Shown here: positions 54,918 to 62,798 of the stretch, in pieces | Layout: every line of letters starts with the position of its first letter | Numbering within the stretch: position 1 is the stretch's first letter | Assembly (NCBI RefSeq): GCF_029338575.1 | Contig: NZ_CP119992.1 | Location: 2,108,001-2,172,000, forward strand | DNA from: Halomarina halobia | GTDB taxonomy: Archaea; Halobacteriota; Halobacteria; Halobacteriales; Haloarculaceae | Direction of reading: 5' to 3' | Length of the DNA stretch: 64,000 nucleotides | Program-made: the position numbers and the translations under genes | Notes under the pieces: generated by a model | The model's database searches: none | Seen by the model: only the letters and a program-made list of their open reading frames with translations | What the model was told of the DNA's origin: nothing

Positions 54918-56588
54918 TCACCGTCGCGGCGACTCCAGTTCGAGGTCGAGCGACTCGAGCAGTTCCTCGGCCTCCCGCCGCTTCTCCTGGTGGTCGGCGA
55001 GGAACTCGCGCATGAGCCGCGCGGCCTGCTCCTTACAGTCGCCGCAGAGGCGCTCGCCGCCCACGCACTCGTCGTAGACGCGCGTCGCGAACTCGTCGTC
55101 GTCGCCCGCCAGCAGGTAGGCGTAGAGCTCGTAGACGGGGCACTCGTCCGCCTTCCCGCCCAGTTCGCGCTGGAGTTCGGCCGTCTCGCGCCCGCCGGTC
55201 GTCGCGGACGTCACCTTGTCGTAGCCGTCCTCGGGATCGTCGAGGAGGCTGATGTGGCTCGCCGGCACGCTCGAACTCATCTTCCCGCCGGTGAGCCCCG
55301 TCATGAAGCGGTGGTAGATCGAGGAGGGCGCGTAGAAGCCGTAGCCGCCGTGCTCGACCTCGACCTCGCGGGCGAGGCGGGCCGCCTCCTCCCGGGGGAG
55401 GTCGAAGGCGTCGACGTGCCCCTCGTAGACGCGCTTCTCGCCCTCGACGCTCCCGATGAGCGCCTCGAACGCCTCCTCCGTGGCGTTGCGGTCGAGAAAG
55501 CGCACGCGGGGGCGAAGCGGCTCCATCCCGGCGTTCTCCAGGCTCTCCACGAGGGCGGGGGCGTCGAAGGTCGCGGCGACGTAGGCGGCGGCCTCCTCGC
55601 AGCGGACGGGCTCATCGCCGTCCGCCTCGCCCTCGCCGTCGCTCTCGGCCGGGCCTCGCGGGTCGCTCCGCTCCCCGTTCGACTCGTTCGAGGCGCTTCG
55701 CGCCTCGCTCAGCGCCTCGTACGCCTCCGCGAGCAGCGCGCGCTCCGCGTCGTCGGTCTCGAAGCTGGCGTACGCCTCGGTCACCTTGAAGAAGCGCATC
55801 CGGGCGGCGAGGTCGCGCGCGAGGCGGACGTGCGGGTCCTGGTCGGGACCGACCGGGATGACGGTGGGCTTCGGTTCCGCCAGTTGCGGGTAGAGGATGT
55901 CGGCCATCTGCGTGACGACCGACTGCATGTGCGAGACGTCGGTCTCGCCGTCGAAGCCGTAGATCGCCTGTAGCTCCGAGAAGTTCGCCTTCGCGCCCAG
56001 TTCGAAGGCGAGGTCCTGCACCGCGCGGTTCGTCGACTGGCGGTAGAGTTCGCCGTCCTCGGGGTCGAACCCGAGCGCGAGCAGCGAGAGGAGGTAGTCG
56101 CGGGCGTGCTCGTCGATCTCGTCCCACGTCAGCCCACGTGCCGCGTGGGCTTCGAGGTCCGCGATGAGGCCGTAGGCGTCCGCGCCCCCCCGCTGGTGCC
56201 AGATGATCTCGTCGAACACCAGCTTGTGGCCGATGTGGGGGTCGCCCGTGGGCATGAACCCCGAGAGGACGGCCGCCGGCTCGTCCGTACGCATCGCGTC
56301 GAGCACGTCCCGGTACTCGCGGTGGCCGAAGATGACCCCCCGGCGCATCAGGTAGTGCGGGTTCGGCACCTCGGGGAGCACCTCCTCGAACTCCTCGATA
56401 CCGAACTCCTCGAACAGCTTGCGGTAGTCATCGATGGTCGACGAACCCCACGGGTCGAGGGTCGTCTCGCTCACGCCGCCGTCGGTCAGCGACGCCTCCG
56501 ACGCGCCGTCGGCTCGGCCGGCGCTCCCTCCGCCCGTGACGGACGGGCGGCCCGCCGGCCCGTCGCGCCTCTCGTTGTCCTCGCTCAT
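54918..56588 (-). CDS. trpS: tryptophanyl-tRNA synthetase
   Basis: 556 aa. Class I enzyme: GFMPTGDPHIGH (110-121, HIGH motif) and TGGKMSSSVPASH (KMSKS variant) bind ATP. QSVVTQMADILYPQL and IPVGPDQDPHVRLARDLAARM are TrpRS blocks. Two additions are halophile-type: a disordered N-terminus of about 45 residues and an acidic insert (about 300-335: ASNESNGERSDPRGPAESDG...). C-terminal CGDCKEQAARLMREFL includes a Cys pair. The start ATG at 56588 gives MSEDNERRDG; a shorter internal start is possible but no other ATG is near. It lies between two methyltransferase paralogues. Confidence 0.95.
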   Translation of the reverse strand: MSEDNERRDGPAGRPSVTGGGSAGRADGASEASLTDGGVSETTLDPWGSSTIDDYRKLFEEFGIEEFEEVLPEVPNPHYLMRRGVIFGHREYRDVLDAMRTDEPAAVLSGFMPTGDPHIGHKLVFDEIIWHQRGGADAYGLIADLEAHAARGLTWDEIDEHARDYLLSLLALGFDPEDGELYRQSTNRAVQDLAFELGAKANFSELQAIYGFDGETDVSHMQSVVTQMADILYPQLAEPKPTVIPVGPDQDPHVRLARDLAARMRFFKVTEAYASFETDDAERALLAEAYEALSEARSASNESNGERSDPRGPAESDGEGEADGDEPVRCEEAAAYVAATFDAPALVESLENAGMEPLRPRVRFLDRNATEEAFEALIGSVEGEKRVYEGHVDAFDLPREEAARLAREVEVEHGGYGFYAPSSIYHRFMTGLTGGKMSSSVPASHISLLDDPEDGYDKVTSATTGGRETAELQRELGGKADECPVYELYAYLLAGDDDEFATRVYDECVGGERLCGDCKEQAARLMREFLADHQEKRREAEELLESLDLELESPRR

Positions 56589-56844
56589 GACGGTCGTCGC
56601 CCCGAAGTCGCCGCGGCGTGCGCAAAAAGCGTTCGTTTGCGGCGACCCCGGTTCGGCGGTCCGTTCCGACCACGGCCGAGCGAACTTCCGACCACGGCCG
56701 GGCGAACGAGCGAGGGAGTGCGCGAGAGCGCGCGAAGCGTGGCGCGCCGGGGGAGCACCCGGAACCGCAGGAAGTAGTATCGTTCCATGAAAATCGCTTC
56801 GGTAAACAGTTTTTTGGTAGGTCGCTACCGAGGTGGTTCACCAC

Positions 56845-57531
56845 ATGGCGAACGAGGGTACCACCGACGGAGACGCGTTCTGGGCTGTAGCCGCGGGCGA
56901 GAGACGGGACGGCGCGAACGGCGATCCGTTCCCCGAGGCGGACCTGCTCGACCGGTTCTTCCGGCGGATCGGGGAGCCCGCCTCGGTCGCGTCGGTCGGC
57001 TGCGGCCCCGCGTCCGTCTGCTTCGACCTGGCGGCGCGGTACCCGACGATCGAGTTCAGGGGGTACGACGCCGTCGGGGCGGTCGTCGACGCGAACCGCG
57101 AGCGCGCCGCGGAGTGCGGGCTGGAGAACCTCTCGTTCGCCGTCGGCGCGATCCCCGACCTCGCGATCGACGGCCGGTTCGATCTCGTCTACTGCTACGG
57201 GGCGCTCCACTACGTCCACGACGTCGAGCGCGCGCTGCGGGCGCTGTACGAACGCGTGGCCCCCCGGGGCTGTCTGGTGTTCAACTACCCGAACCGGCTC
57301 ACGCGCGGACACCTGCGCCGCGACCTCGGGGAGCGGGGTACCGACGCGGCGTCGTCCCTCGAGGAACTCCGCGAGCGGTTCGCGCCCGTCCTCGACGGCG
57401 CGAACGTCCTGTCGTACCGGCGGATCGCGGAGGTACTCGGCGCGCGCCCGCGGAGCTACTGGTCGGCCGTGGACGCGCCCGTCGAACCGTGGACGGCCCG
57501 CGACAACCCCTGCGTCTACGTCCGGAAGTGA
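56845..57531 (+). CDS. class I SAM-dependent methyltransferase (copy 2)
   Basis: 228 aa. PASVASVGCGPASVCFDLA is SAM motif I; EFRGYDAVGAVVDANRERA motif II; GRFDLVYCYGALHYVHDVERALRALYERVAP and CLVFNYPNRLTRGHLR follow, closely similar to copy 1 (54225-54866). Substrate unknown. I chose ATG 56845; a GTG four codons upstream would give MVHHM. AGTTTTTTGG (56808-56817), about 30 bases upstream, is the likely TATA element. It converges with endA (15 bases between stops). Confidence 0.85.
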   Translation: MANEGTTDGDAFWAVAAGERRDGANGDPFPEADLLDRFFRRIGEPASVASVGCGPASVCFDLAARYPTIEFRGYDAVGAVVDANRERAAECGLENLSFAVGAIPDLAIDGRFDLVYCYGALHYVHDVERALRALYERVAPRGCLVFNYPNRLTRGHLRRDLGERGTDAASSLEELRERFAPVLDGANVLSYRRIAEVLGARPRSYWSAVDAPVEPWTARDNPCVYVRK

Positions 57532-57546
57532 GTCGCCCGGGCGTCG

Positions 57547-58596
57547 TCAGGGCGTGAGCCGCCCCACCGACAGCCAGTCGACCTCCCCGTCCGCATCGGC
57601 CAGCGCGAACACCATCCGCTTTCTGACCCCGTGGGCGAGCCGCACGTCGAGCGCGAGGTCGCGCGGCGTGAACGCGTGATCGCGCGCGACCACCCGGACG
57701 AGGTGCTCGGAGTGGCCCAGTTCCTCGACCGATCGCACCGTCGCGTAGGTGCGGAAGTCCGCCCCGAACTTGAACCCCGTCTTGGGCACGACGCCCGCCC
57801 CCCGCAGGGCGCGGTAGACGGCGAGCCGGCGGTCGAAGCGCTCGCCCTCGACCGCGCGGCCCCGCTCGACGACGCCCTCGCGGCCCGCGTCCACCCGGAT
57901 CGCGCCGCGCTCGGCGAGGTAGGCGGCCTCCACGAGCGAGCACTGCAGCGCGCCGTCGGCGTCCCGGCCGTCGAGCGGCTGGCCGTAGAACGTCCGCGCG
58001 TAGAGGTCCCGCGGCGGGTCCCACAGCACCGCGCGGTCCGCGAGGAGCGCGGCGGAGACGCCCGTCGGCAGGTCGTCCGCGCTCTCGCCGGTCAGTTCGG
58101 GGCGCTCGACCGCCAGGTAGGTGAGTTCGCTCTCCTCGTCCACGACGGCGAGGGTGTCCGCGTCCGCGAGGGCCGCCGCCCGGAGCGTCTCGCGCTCCCC
58201 GAGGACGCGCACCCGGTACTCGACCGCGCCGTCCCACGGTCCCTTCCCGCGCGGGAAGACGACGAAGTCCGTCTCACTCGCCTCTCCCGCCGCTCCCGTC
58301 CCCGGCGCGTCCGCCCCGTCCGCCCACCCCTCGCGGGCGGGCGAGAGGTAGAACCCGCGGTCGCGGAGGTCCTTGTAGACGAGGAAGGGGAGCGTGCAGT
58401 CGGTCGCCGCGAGGAAGGCGCGAAAGCCCATCCCGTCGACGGATTCAAGATCGCCGCGGAAGAGCAGGTGGGCGGCCTCGACCGGCGCGAGGTCGAGGGC
58501 GTTGCCGTCCGGGCGGCCGTACCCCCGCGAGTCGTAGAAGCGTTCGCGGCCCGGGGGATCGACCCGGACCGCGTCGCCGTCGAGCGTCGCGTGCAT
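57547..58596 (-). CDS. endA: tRNA-splicing endonuclease
   Basis: 349 aa tandem-duplicated form as in euryarchaeal homodimers. Each half has a beta-rich N-domain (LDLAPVEAAHLLFRGDLESVDG; CSLVEAAYLAERGAI) and a catalytic-fold C-domain. The active site is in the second half: GFKFGADFRTYATVR (Tyr), HSEHLVRVV (His) and GVRKRMVFAL (Lys), matching the Tyr-His-Lys triad. The first half, LPFLVYKDLRDRGFYLSP, is the structural copy. It cuts bulge-helix-bulge motifs in pre-tRNA and, in haloarchaea, the rRNA precursors; such motifs flank 16S and 23S here. The ATG is at 58596. Confidence 0.93.
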   Translation of the reverse strand: MHATLDGDAVRVDPPGRERFYDSRGYGRPDGNALDLAPVEAAHLLFRGDLESVDGMGFRAFLAATDCTLPFLVYKDLRDRGFYLSPAREGWADGADAPGTGAAGEASETDFVVFPRGKGPWDGAVEYRVRVLGERETLRAAALADADTLAVVDEESELTYLAVERPELTGESADDLPTGVSAALLADRAVLWDPPRDLYARTFYGQPLDGRDADGALQCSLVEAAYLAERGAIRVDAGREGVVERGRAVEGERFDRRLAVYRALRGAGVVPKTGFKFGADFRTYATVRSVEELGHSEHLVRVVARDHAFTPRDLALDVRLAHGVRKRMVFALADADGEVDWLSVGRLTP

Positions 58597-58739
58597 ACGC
58601 TCACTGGCGCGGCGACGGGCAAGTGCCCACCGGTCGCGTACGTACGAGGGGAGCGACGCTCACGCCGGCAACCATCGTTACGCTCCGTCGTCGCACCGCG
58701 AGCGAACGAGGCCGCGGAGCGGCCCCGTGAGCGTCCGGC

Positions 58740-58857
58740 TTTTTTAGTCCTTCCAGAACCGCGTGGCGGTTCTGGAAGCCTGTGAGACGCACAGCGTCTC
58801 GCAATGGAGGTTTTTTGGCGGGGTTCGAGGCGCGGCGAAGCCGCGCCGAGGCTCCCG
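58740..58857. repeat. intergenic hairpin cluster (palindrome element B)
   Basis: Between endA and the DUF7090-like gene are three perfect hairpins: 58751-58762/58766-58777 (12-bp stem, loop GTG), 58784-58790/58794-58800 (loop ACA) and 58829-58836/58840-58847 (loop GAA). TTTTTAGTCC (58741-58750) just before them is also found near element A (TTTTAGTCC at 6428-6436). TTTTTTGGCG at 58811-58820 lies between the second and third hairpins. It directly abuts the stop codon (TAA) of the next gene. Confidence 0.7.
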
Positions 58858-59439
58858 TTAAAAAAAGTCGCAGGTGACGCTGTCGTCCTCGCGCAGGTGG
58901 ATGACGCCGTCGAAGAGGTCGCGGTAGCCGTCGAGCACCTCCCGGTCGTGGACCTCCTCGGCGACGTGAAAGAGGCCGATCGCGTCGTGTTCGCGGAGGA
59001 GTTCGAGCATCCGCTCGACGGCGGCGCGGGCGCGCTCCTCGTCGGCGTAGTAGGCCATCTCCGTGACCGAGTCCACGGAGACGCGGCGCTTGCCATCGGT
59101 CTCCTCCAGGAACTCGCGGAGGTCCTCGACCATCCCGTCGAGGTCGTCGGGCGAGGAGACGTAGCGGACGTGATCGCCGGCGCGCCGGGAGTAGCCCCGT
59201 TCGATGGAGAGCGTGTCGAGGATGACCGCCTTCGACTCGTCGACCTCGTAGTACTCCAGTTTCTGCTGGACCTCGCGGGCGGTGGTGCGCGTCGAGAGGA
59301 TGAAGAGGTGGTCGGTGTCGGTCTTGAAGAACTCGGTGTCGAGACGGTCCGTCTCGCCGGTGCTCGGATGCAGGAGCATGATACCGGTCCCCCCCGGCAC
59401 GGTCTCGGGTGCGCCCTCGATGGCGAGCGTGTAGTCCAT
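58858..59439 (-). CDS. RecA-superfamily-like protein (DUF7090-like)
   Basis: 193 aa. It reads like a KaiC/RecA-fold protein without a clear Walker A: MDYTLAIEGAPETVPGGTGIMLLHPS occupies that place with GGTG only. HLFILSTRTTAREVQQKLEYYEVDES, AVILDTLSIERGYSRRAG and KRRVSVDSVTEMAYYADEE follow RecA-type strands. I recall such haloarchaeal proteins as DUF7090, related to signal-transduction ATPases. ATP hydrolysis is doubtful. The ATG is at 59439 and the stop TAA lies at the edge of hairpin cluster B. The 221 bases up to the permease gene hold nothing obvious except Gly/Glu-rich low-complexity codons. Confidence 0.65.
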   Translation of the reverse strand: MDYTLAIEGAPETVPGGTGIMLLHPSTGETDRLDTEFFKTDTDHLFILSTRTTAREVQQKLEYYEVDESKAVILDTLSIERGYSRRAGDHVRYVSSPDDLDGMVEDLREFLEETDGKRRVSVDSVTEMAYYADEERARAAVERMLELLREHDAIGLFHVAEEVHDREVLDGYRDLFDGVIHLREDDSVTCDFF

Positions 59440-59660
59440 ACGCGGTGAGGAACCGGGACTACCTTATAACTCCACGGTCCGCCGACGGAGTGGCGGTCGC
59501 GGTGGAGAGGGGAGAGGCGCGAGGAGGACGGTGGAGGGGGAGAACGGCGACGCGAGACGGTGAAGGGGGGACGGAGACGGAAGACGGCGGATGGATAGCC
59601 GGGGGATGGCCGAGTGAACGACCGAGGGGGGTCGGAGCGGACGAGGATCGACGGATCGCG

Positions 59661-61088
59661 TCAGACCGCGGCCTGCATGACGCCGCCGGTCTGGACGACG
59701 AAGTAGACGACGAACGCGCCGGCGAGGAACCACTGGGGGACGGAGACCTCGCGCCACTCGCCGACGGCGACTTTCACGACGGGGTAGGAGATGATGCCCG
59801 CCGCGATCCCGTAGCCGATGTTGAACGTGAACGGCATGATGAGGATCGTGAGGCCGGCGGGGACGGTGTGGGTGATGTCGTCCCAGTCGACGGCGGTGAT
59901 GTTCTGGAGCATCACGACCGCGATGACGACCAGCGCGATGTGGCTGGCGTACGCGGGGATCGCGGCGGCGATGGGGACGAACGCGAGCGAGAGCAGGAAC
60001 AGGATCGCGACGACGAGCGCCGTCAGGCCCGTGCGACCGCCCTCCTCGACGCCCGTCGCGGACTCGATGTAGGTCGTGACCGTCGAGGTGCCGAGGATTC
60101 CCCCGACGGTGGTGCCGACGGCGTCGGCCATGAGCGGCTTCTCGATCTCCGGGAGGTCCCCATCCTCGTCGAGGAAGCCCGCGGCCTGCCCGACGCCCGT
60201 CAGGGTGCCGGCGGTGTCGAAGAAGTCGACGAAGAAGAACGTGAAGACGATGAGCGCGAAGCCGAAGGGTTCGACGTTGCCGAACCCGGAGAGGAACGCA
60301 CCCGCGAGCGGCGTGATGTCGTAGACGGGCGCCGTGAACTGGGTCGTGAGGACCCCCGGTGCGACGAGGCCGGCGACCTCGGCCGCGTAGCCCGCCCCCG
60401 CGGTGGCGAGGATGCCGACGAGGATGGATCCGCGGACGCCGCGGGCGTAGAGCGCGAGGGTGAGGAACAGGCCGACGATCGAGAGCACGGCGACGGGGTT
60501 GCTGGCGACGTTCCCGAGCGTGATGTACGTACCCTCGGGATCCGCTACGACGACGCCCATCGCCTGCAGACCGATGAGCGCGAGGAACGCGCCGATCCCC
60601 GACCCGACGGCGAACTTCACGGGTTCGGGGAACGCCTGGATAATGAACTTGCGCGCGCCGACGGCGGTGAGCGCGGCGAACAGGACCCCCTCCACGACGA
60701 CGGCGGCGAGCGCGGTCTGCCAGGAGACGCCGAGGGTGAGTACGACGGTGAACGCGAAGAAGGCGTTGAGCCCCAGTCCGGGGGCCTGCGCGAACGGCCG
60801 GTTCGCGTAGAGCGCCATGATGAGCGTCGCCACGGCCGCCGCGACGATGGTGACGACGGTGAGCATGGAGACGACCGCCGCCTGGCTGTAGCCGGGGATC
60901 GAGATCGCCTGCCCCAGGATGGCGGGGTTCACGACTACGATGTAGGACATGGTCAGGAACGTCGTGATACCGGCGACGACCTCCGTCTTCACGTCGGCGT
61001 CGTACTCCTCGAAGTCGAAGAACTCGCGAAGCGAGCGGCGAGCGCGCCCCGTGTACCCGCCCTTGGTATCAGTATCGGTAATGCCCAT
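59661..61088 (-). CDS. NCS2-family (AzgA-like) purine permease
   Basis: 475 aa with 12-14 predicted membrane helices. The AzgA/PbuG subgroup of nucleobase transporters is shown by EVVAGITTFLTMSYIVVVNPAILG (about 37-60), APGLGLNAFFAF (about 107-118), FVDFFDTAGTLTGVGQAAGF (about 270-289) and VGTTVGGILGTSTVTTYIESATGVEEGGRTGLTA. It likely imports adenine, guanine or hypoxanthine with a cation. The start ATG 61088 follows TATA-like TACTTAATT (61120-61128 complement) by about 32 bases. The motif CGTGCATCAT lies across the start and also before the PyrE-like regulator gene, the next gene upstream. Confidence 0.9.
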   Translation of the reverse strand: MGITDTDTKGGYTGRARRSLREFFDFEEYDADVKTEVVAGITTFLTMSYIVVVNPAILGQAISIPGYSQAAVVSMLTVVTIVAAAVATLIMALYANRPFAQAPGLGLNAFFAFTVVLTLGVSWQTALAAVVVEGVLFAALTAVGARKFIIQAFPEPVKFAVGSGIGAFLALIGLQAMGVVVADPEGTYITLGNVASNPVAVLSIVGLFLTLALYARGVRGSILVGILATAGAGYAAEVAGLVAPGVLTTQFTAPVYDITPLAGAFLSGFGNVEPFGFALIVFTFFFVDFFDTAGTLTGVGQAAGFLDEDGDLPEIEKPLMADAVGTTVGGILGTSTVTTYIESATGVEEGGRTGLTALVVAILFLLSLAFVPIAAAIPAYASHIALVVIAVVMLQNITAVDWDDITHTVPAGLTILIMPFTFNIGYGIAAGIISYPVVKVAVGEWREVSVPQWFLAGAFVVYFVVQTGGVMQAAV

Positions 61089-61096
61089 GATGCACG
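61087..61096 (-). promoter_or_regulatory. candidate operator shared with the PyrE-like regulator gene
   Basis: Minus strand CGTGCATCAT between TATA and start of the permease gene, overlapping the start region. A longer partial dyad, GCACG (61092-61096) with CGTGC (61109-61113), surrounds it. The same ten bases occur at 61939-61948. Confidence 0.4.
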
Positions 61097-61212
61097 TTCG
61101 AGCATAATCGTGCTCTCACAATTAAGTATTGCCATGTCTTACCGGAGATGGTATGCAAGTACGTGTATCTATATGGGTTTGTAACCGATGCGTCGTCGTC
61201 GGAGCGTCGGCG

Positions 61213-61926
61213 TCACTCGATCTTCGTGAGCGCCCCGACGGGCGCGTCGGTCAGATCGCGTGCGCTCTCGACCCCCTCGTCGCCGACGGCGATGAGCGCG
61301 AAGACGCCGACCACCTCCGCGTCCGCCTGTCCGGCGATGTCGAGCAGGAGTTCCTGGGTCTCGCCCGATCGGATGAGGTCGTCGACGACGAGGACGCGCT
61401 GGCCCGCCCGGAGCGCGCGCGCCGGGAGGTAGTAGGTGAACTCGATACCGCTGTCGAGGCGCTGGCGTGATTCGATGAACTCCTCGACCGCGGTCTCCTT
61501 CGACTTCTTCGCGTAGGCGAGGCGGGCGTCGAAGTGGCTCGCCATCGCCGCGCCGAGCGTGATGCCGTCGGTGGCGGCGGTCAGGACGACGTCGGGGCGC
61601 TCCACGTCGAGCGCCTCGGCCGCGACCGGCGCGACGAGGTCGAGAAACGGCTGGTCGAAGACGACCCCCGAGTTGTCCACGTACCCCTCCGGATCGTAGC
61701 GGATGCGCGCCTCCAGTTCGCGCGCGAGCGTCTCGCGGCCGACGGAGGCGACGACCTCCCGGGCGCGCGCCTCGCCGGGGAGGACGTGGCCGTTGACGTA
61801 GCGGTTCAGGTCGCCCGCCGGGAGCCCCGTCTCGGCGGCCAGCTCGTCGTACGTGCGCGTCTCCTTCAACATCCGGAGGACGGCGACGGCCTGCAACTGC
61901 AGGGTCGTCTTCTCGACTCGGTTCAT
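61213..61926 (-). CDS. PyrE-like HTH transcriptional regulator (GfcR-type)
   Basis: 237 aa. N-terminal helix-turn-helix (ETRTYDELAAETGLPAGDLNRYVNGHVLP, about 21-49) and C-terminal phosphoribosyltransferase-like domain with the PRPP loop VLVVDDLIRSGETQE (about 177-191). Such PyrE-like regulators include GfcR, an activator of sugar catabolism in Haloferax; close relatives act on purine genes. Because this gene lies 125 bases upstream of the purine permease in the same direction and shares a promoter motif, purine-linked control is equally possible. The start ATG 61926 follows TATA-like AATCATATTC. It may bind PRPP rather than catalyse transfer. Confidence 0.82.
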   Translation of the reverse strand: MNRVEKTTLQLQAVAVLRMLKETRTYDELAAETGLPAGDLNRYVNGHVLPGEARAREVVASVGRETLARELEARIRYDPEGYVDNSGVVFDQPFLDLVAPVAAEALDVERPDVVLTAATDGITLGAAMASHFDARLAYAKKSKETAVEEFIESRQRLDSGIEFTYYLPARALRAGQRVLVVDDLIRSGETQELLLDIAGQADAEVVGVFALIAVGDEGVESARDLTDAPVGALTKIE

Positions 61927-61938
61927 ACTCCGGAGTCG

Positions 61939-61948
61939 ATGATGCACG
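61939..61948 (-). promoter_or_regulatory. candidate operator upstream of the PyrE-like regulator
   Basis: Minus strand CGTGCATCAT, placed between the TATA-like AATCATATTC and the ATG at 61926, in the same position as the copy before the permease. Autoregulation is a reasonable guess. Confidence 0.4.
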
Positions 61949-62040
61949 AATATGATTACTTCGACACGGAACGGCGAGGCGGTATCCACGAGGGTGGCGT
62001 CCGCGATCGGCGATCGCCGGTGACGAGCAACGATCGACGG

Positions 62041-62562
62041 TCAGCGATCGGCCAGCAGGTCGGAGGCGGTCAGGAGCGCCTCCAGTTCGATCCCGTGCTC
62101 GGCGAGGTGTTCGCGCGCGCCCTCCTCGCGGTCCACGACGACGAGGACGCGCTCTACCGTCGCGCCGGCCTCGCGCAGCGCCTCGACCGCGTCGAGGGCG
62201 CTCCCCCCGGTCGTCGCTACGTCCTCGAGGACGACGACCTCCTCGCCCTCGGTCAGGCGGCCCTCGATGCGATTTCCGGTGCCGTACTCCTTCGCCCGCT
62301 TGCGCACGATGACGTAGGGGTTGCCCGCGCGGACGCTCGTCGCCGCCACCAGCGGGACGGCCCCCAGCGCGACGCCCGCCAGTTTCGCGTCGCCGACGCG
62401 CTCGGCGAAGGCGTCCGCGACGAGCGAGAGACAGCGCGGGTCCGTCTCGAAGAGGTACTTGTCCACGTAGTACTCGCTCGTGCCGCCGTGGGAGAGTTCG
62501 AACTCCCCGAACCTGACGGCGTCCGCCTCGCGCAGCGCCGCGATGAGGTCCTCGTCGGTCAT
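62041..62562 (-). CDS. pyrE: orotate phosphoribosyltransferase
   Basis: 173 aa. It joins orotate and PRPP to OMP. Motifs: [24 protein letters not shown] (about 19-42), [31 protein letters not shown] (the flexible Lys-Arg loop) and the PRPP loop [23 protein letters not shown] (about 109-131). No HTH domain, in contrast to the neighbour PyrE-like regulator. I chose ATG 62562 ([16 protein letters not shown]); the longer frame has no family support. Downstream on the transcript, the regulator starts 114 bases later. Confidence 0.94.
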   Translation of the reverse strand: MTDEDLIAALREADAVRFGEFELSHGGTSEYYVDKYLFETDPRCLSLVADAFAERVGDAKLAGVALGAVPLVAATSVRAGNPYVIVRKRAKEYGTGNRIEGRLTEGEEVVVLEDVATTGGSALDAVEALREAGATVERVLVVVDREEGAREHLAEHGIELEALLTASDLLADR

Positions 62563-62730
62563 GCTTGGAGGTGGGCGGACGGGCGTGTTAAACGCCGCGA
62601 AGCGCGCGGAGGTCCGACTATGGGCCGAACAGCCGCCCTGCGCGGGCACACTTACCGCGAGCGAGCGGGCCGACGAACGAACGGAGTCGCGTCTCGGCGC
62701 GACGAAGTCCGTGAGGAGTGCTTTTGATCG

Positions 62731-62797
62731 AGCTTTTGCCAGGGAGCCAGGAGCGACCGCGAAGCGCGTCGCTGCCGCGCGACCGCAGCAAAAGGTC
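62731..62797. repeat. intergenic hairpin (palindrome element C)
   Basis: In the gap between pyrE and the polymerase gene, CTTTTGC (62733-62739) pairs with GCAAAAG (62788-62794), enclosing GCGAC (62753-62757) with GTCGC (62768-62772) around CGCGAAGCGC. CTTTTGCCAGGGAG repeats the sequence seen in element A (TTTTGCCAGGGAG, 6440-6452). It ends about 2 bases before the polymerase stop codon. Confidence 0.6.
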
Positions 62798-62798
62798 T

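Noticed and set aside
59440..59660. Repetitive GGAG-rich tract between the DUF7090-like gene and the permease
   Set aside because: Purine-rich bias is visible, but no defined repeat unit, hairpin or gene could be supported.
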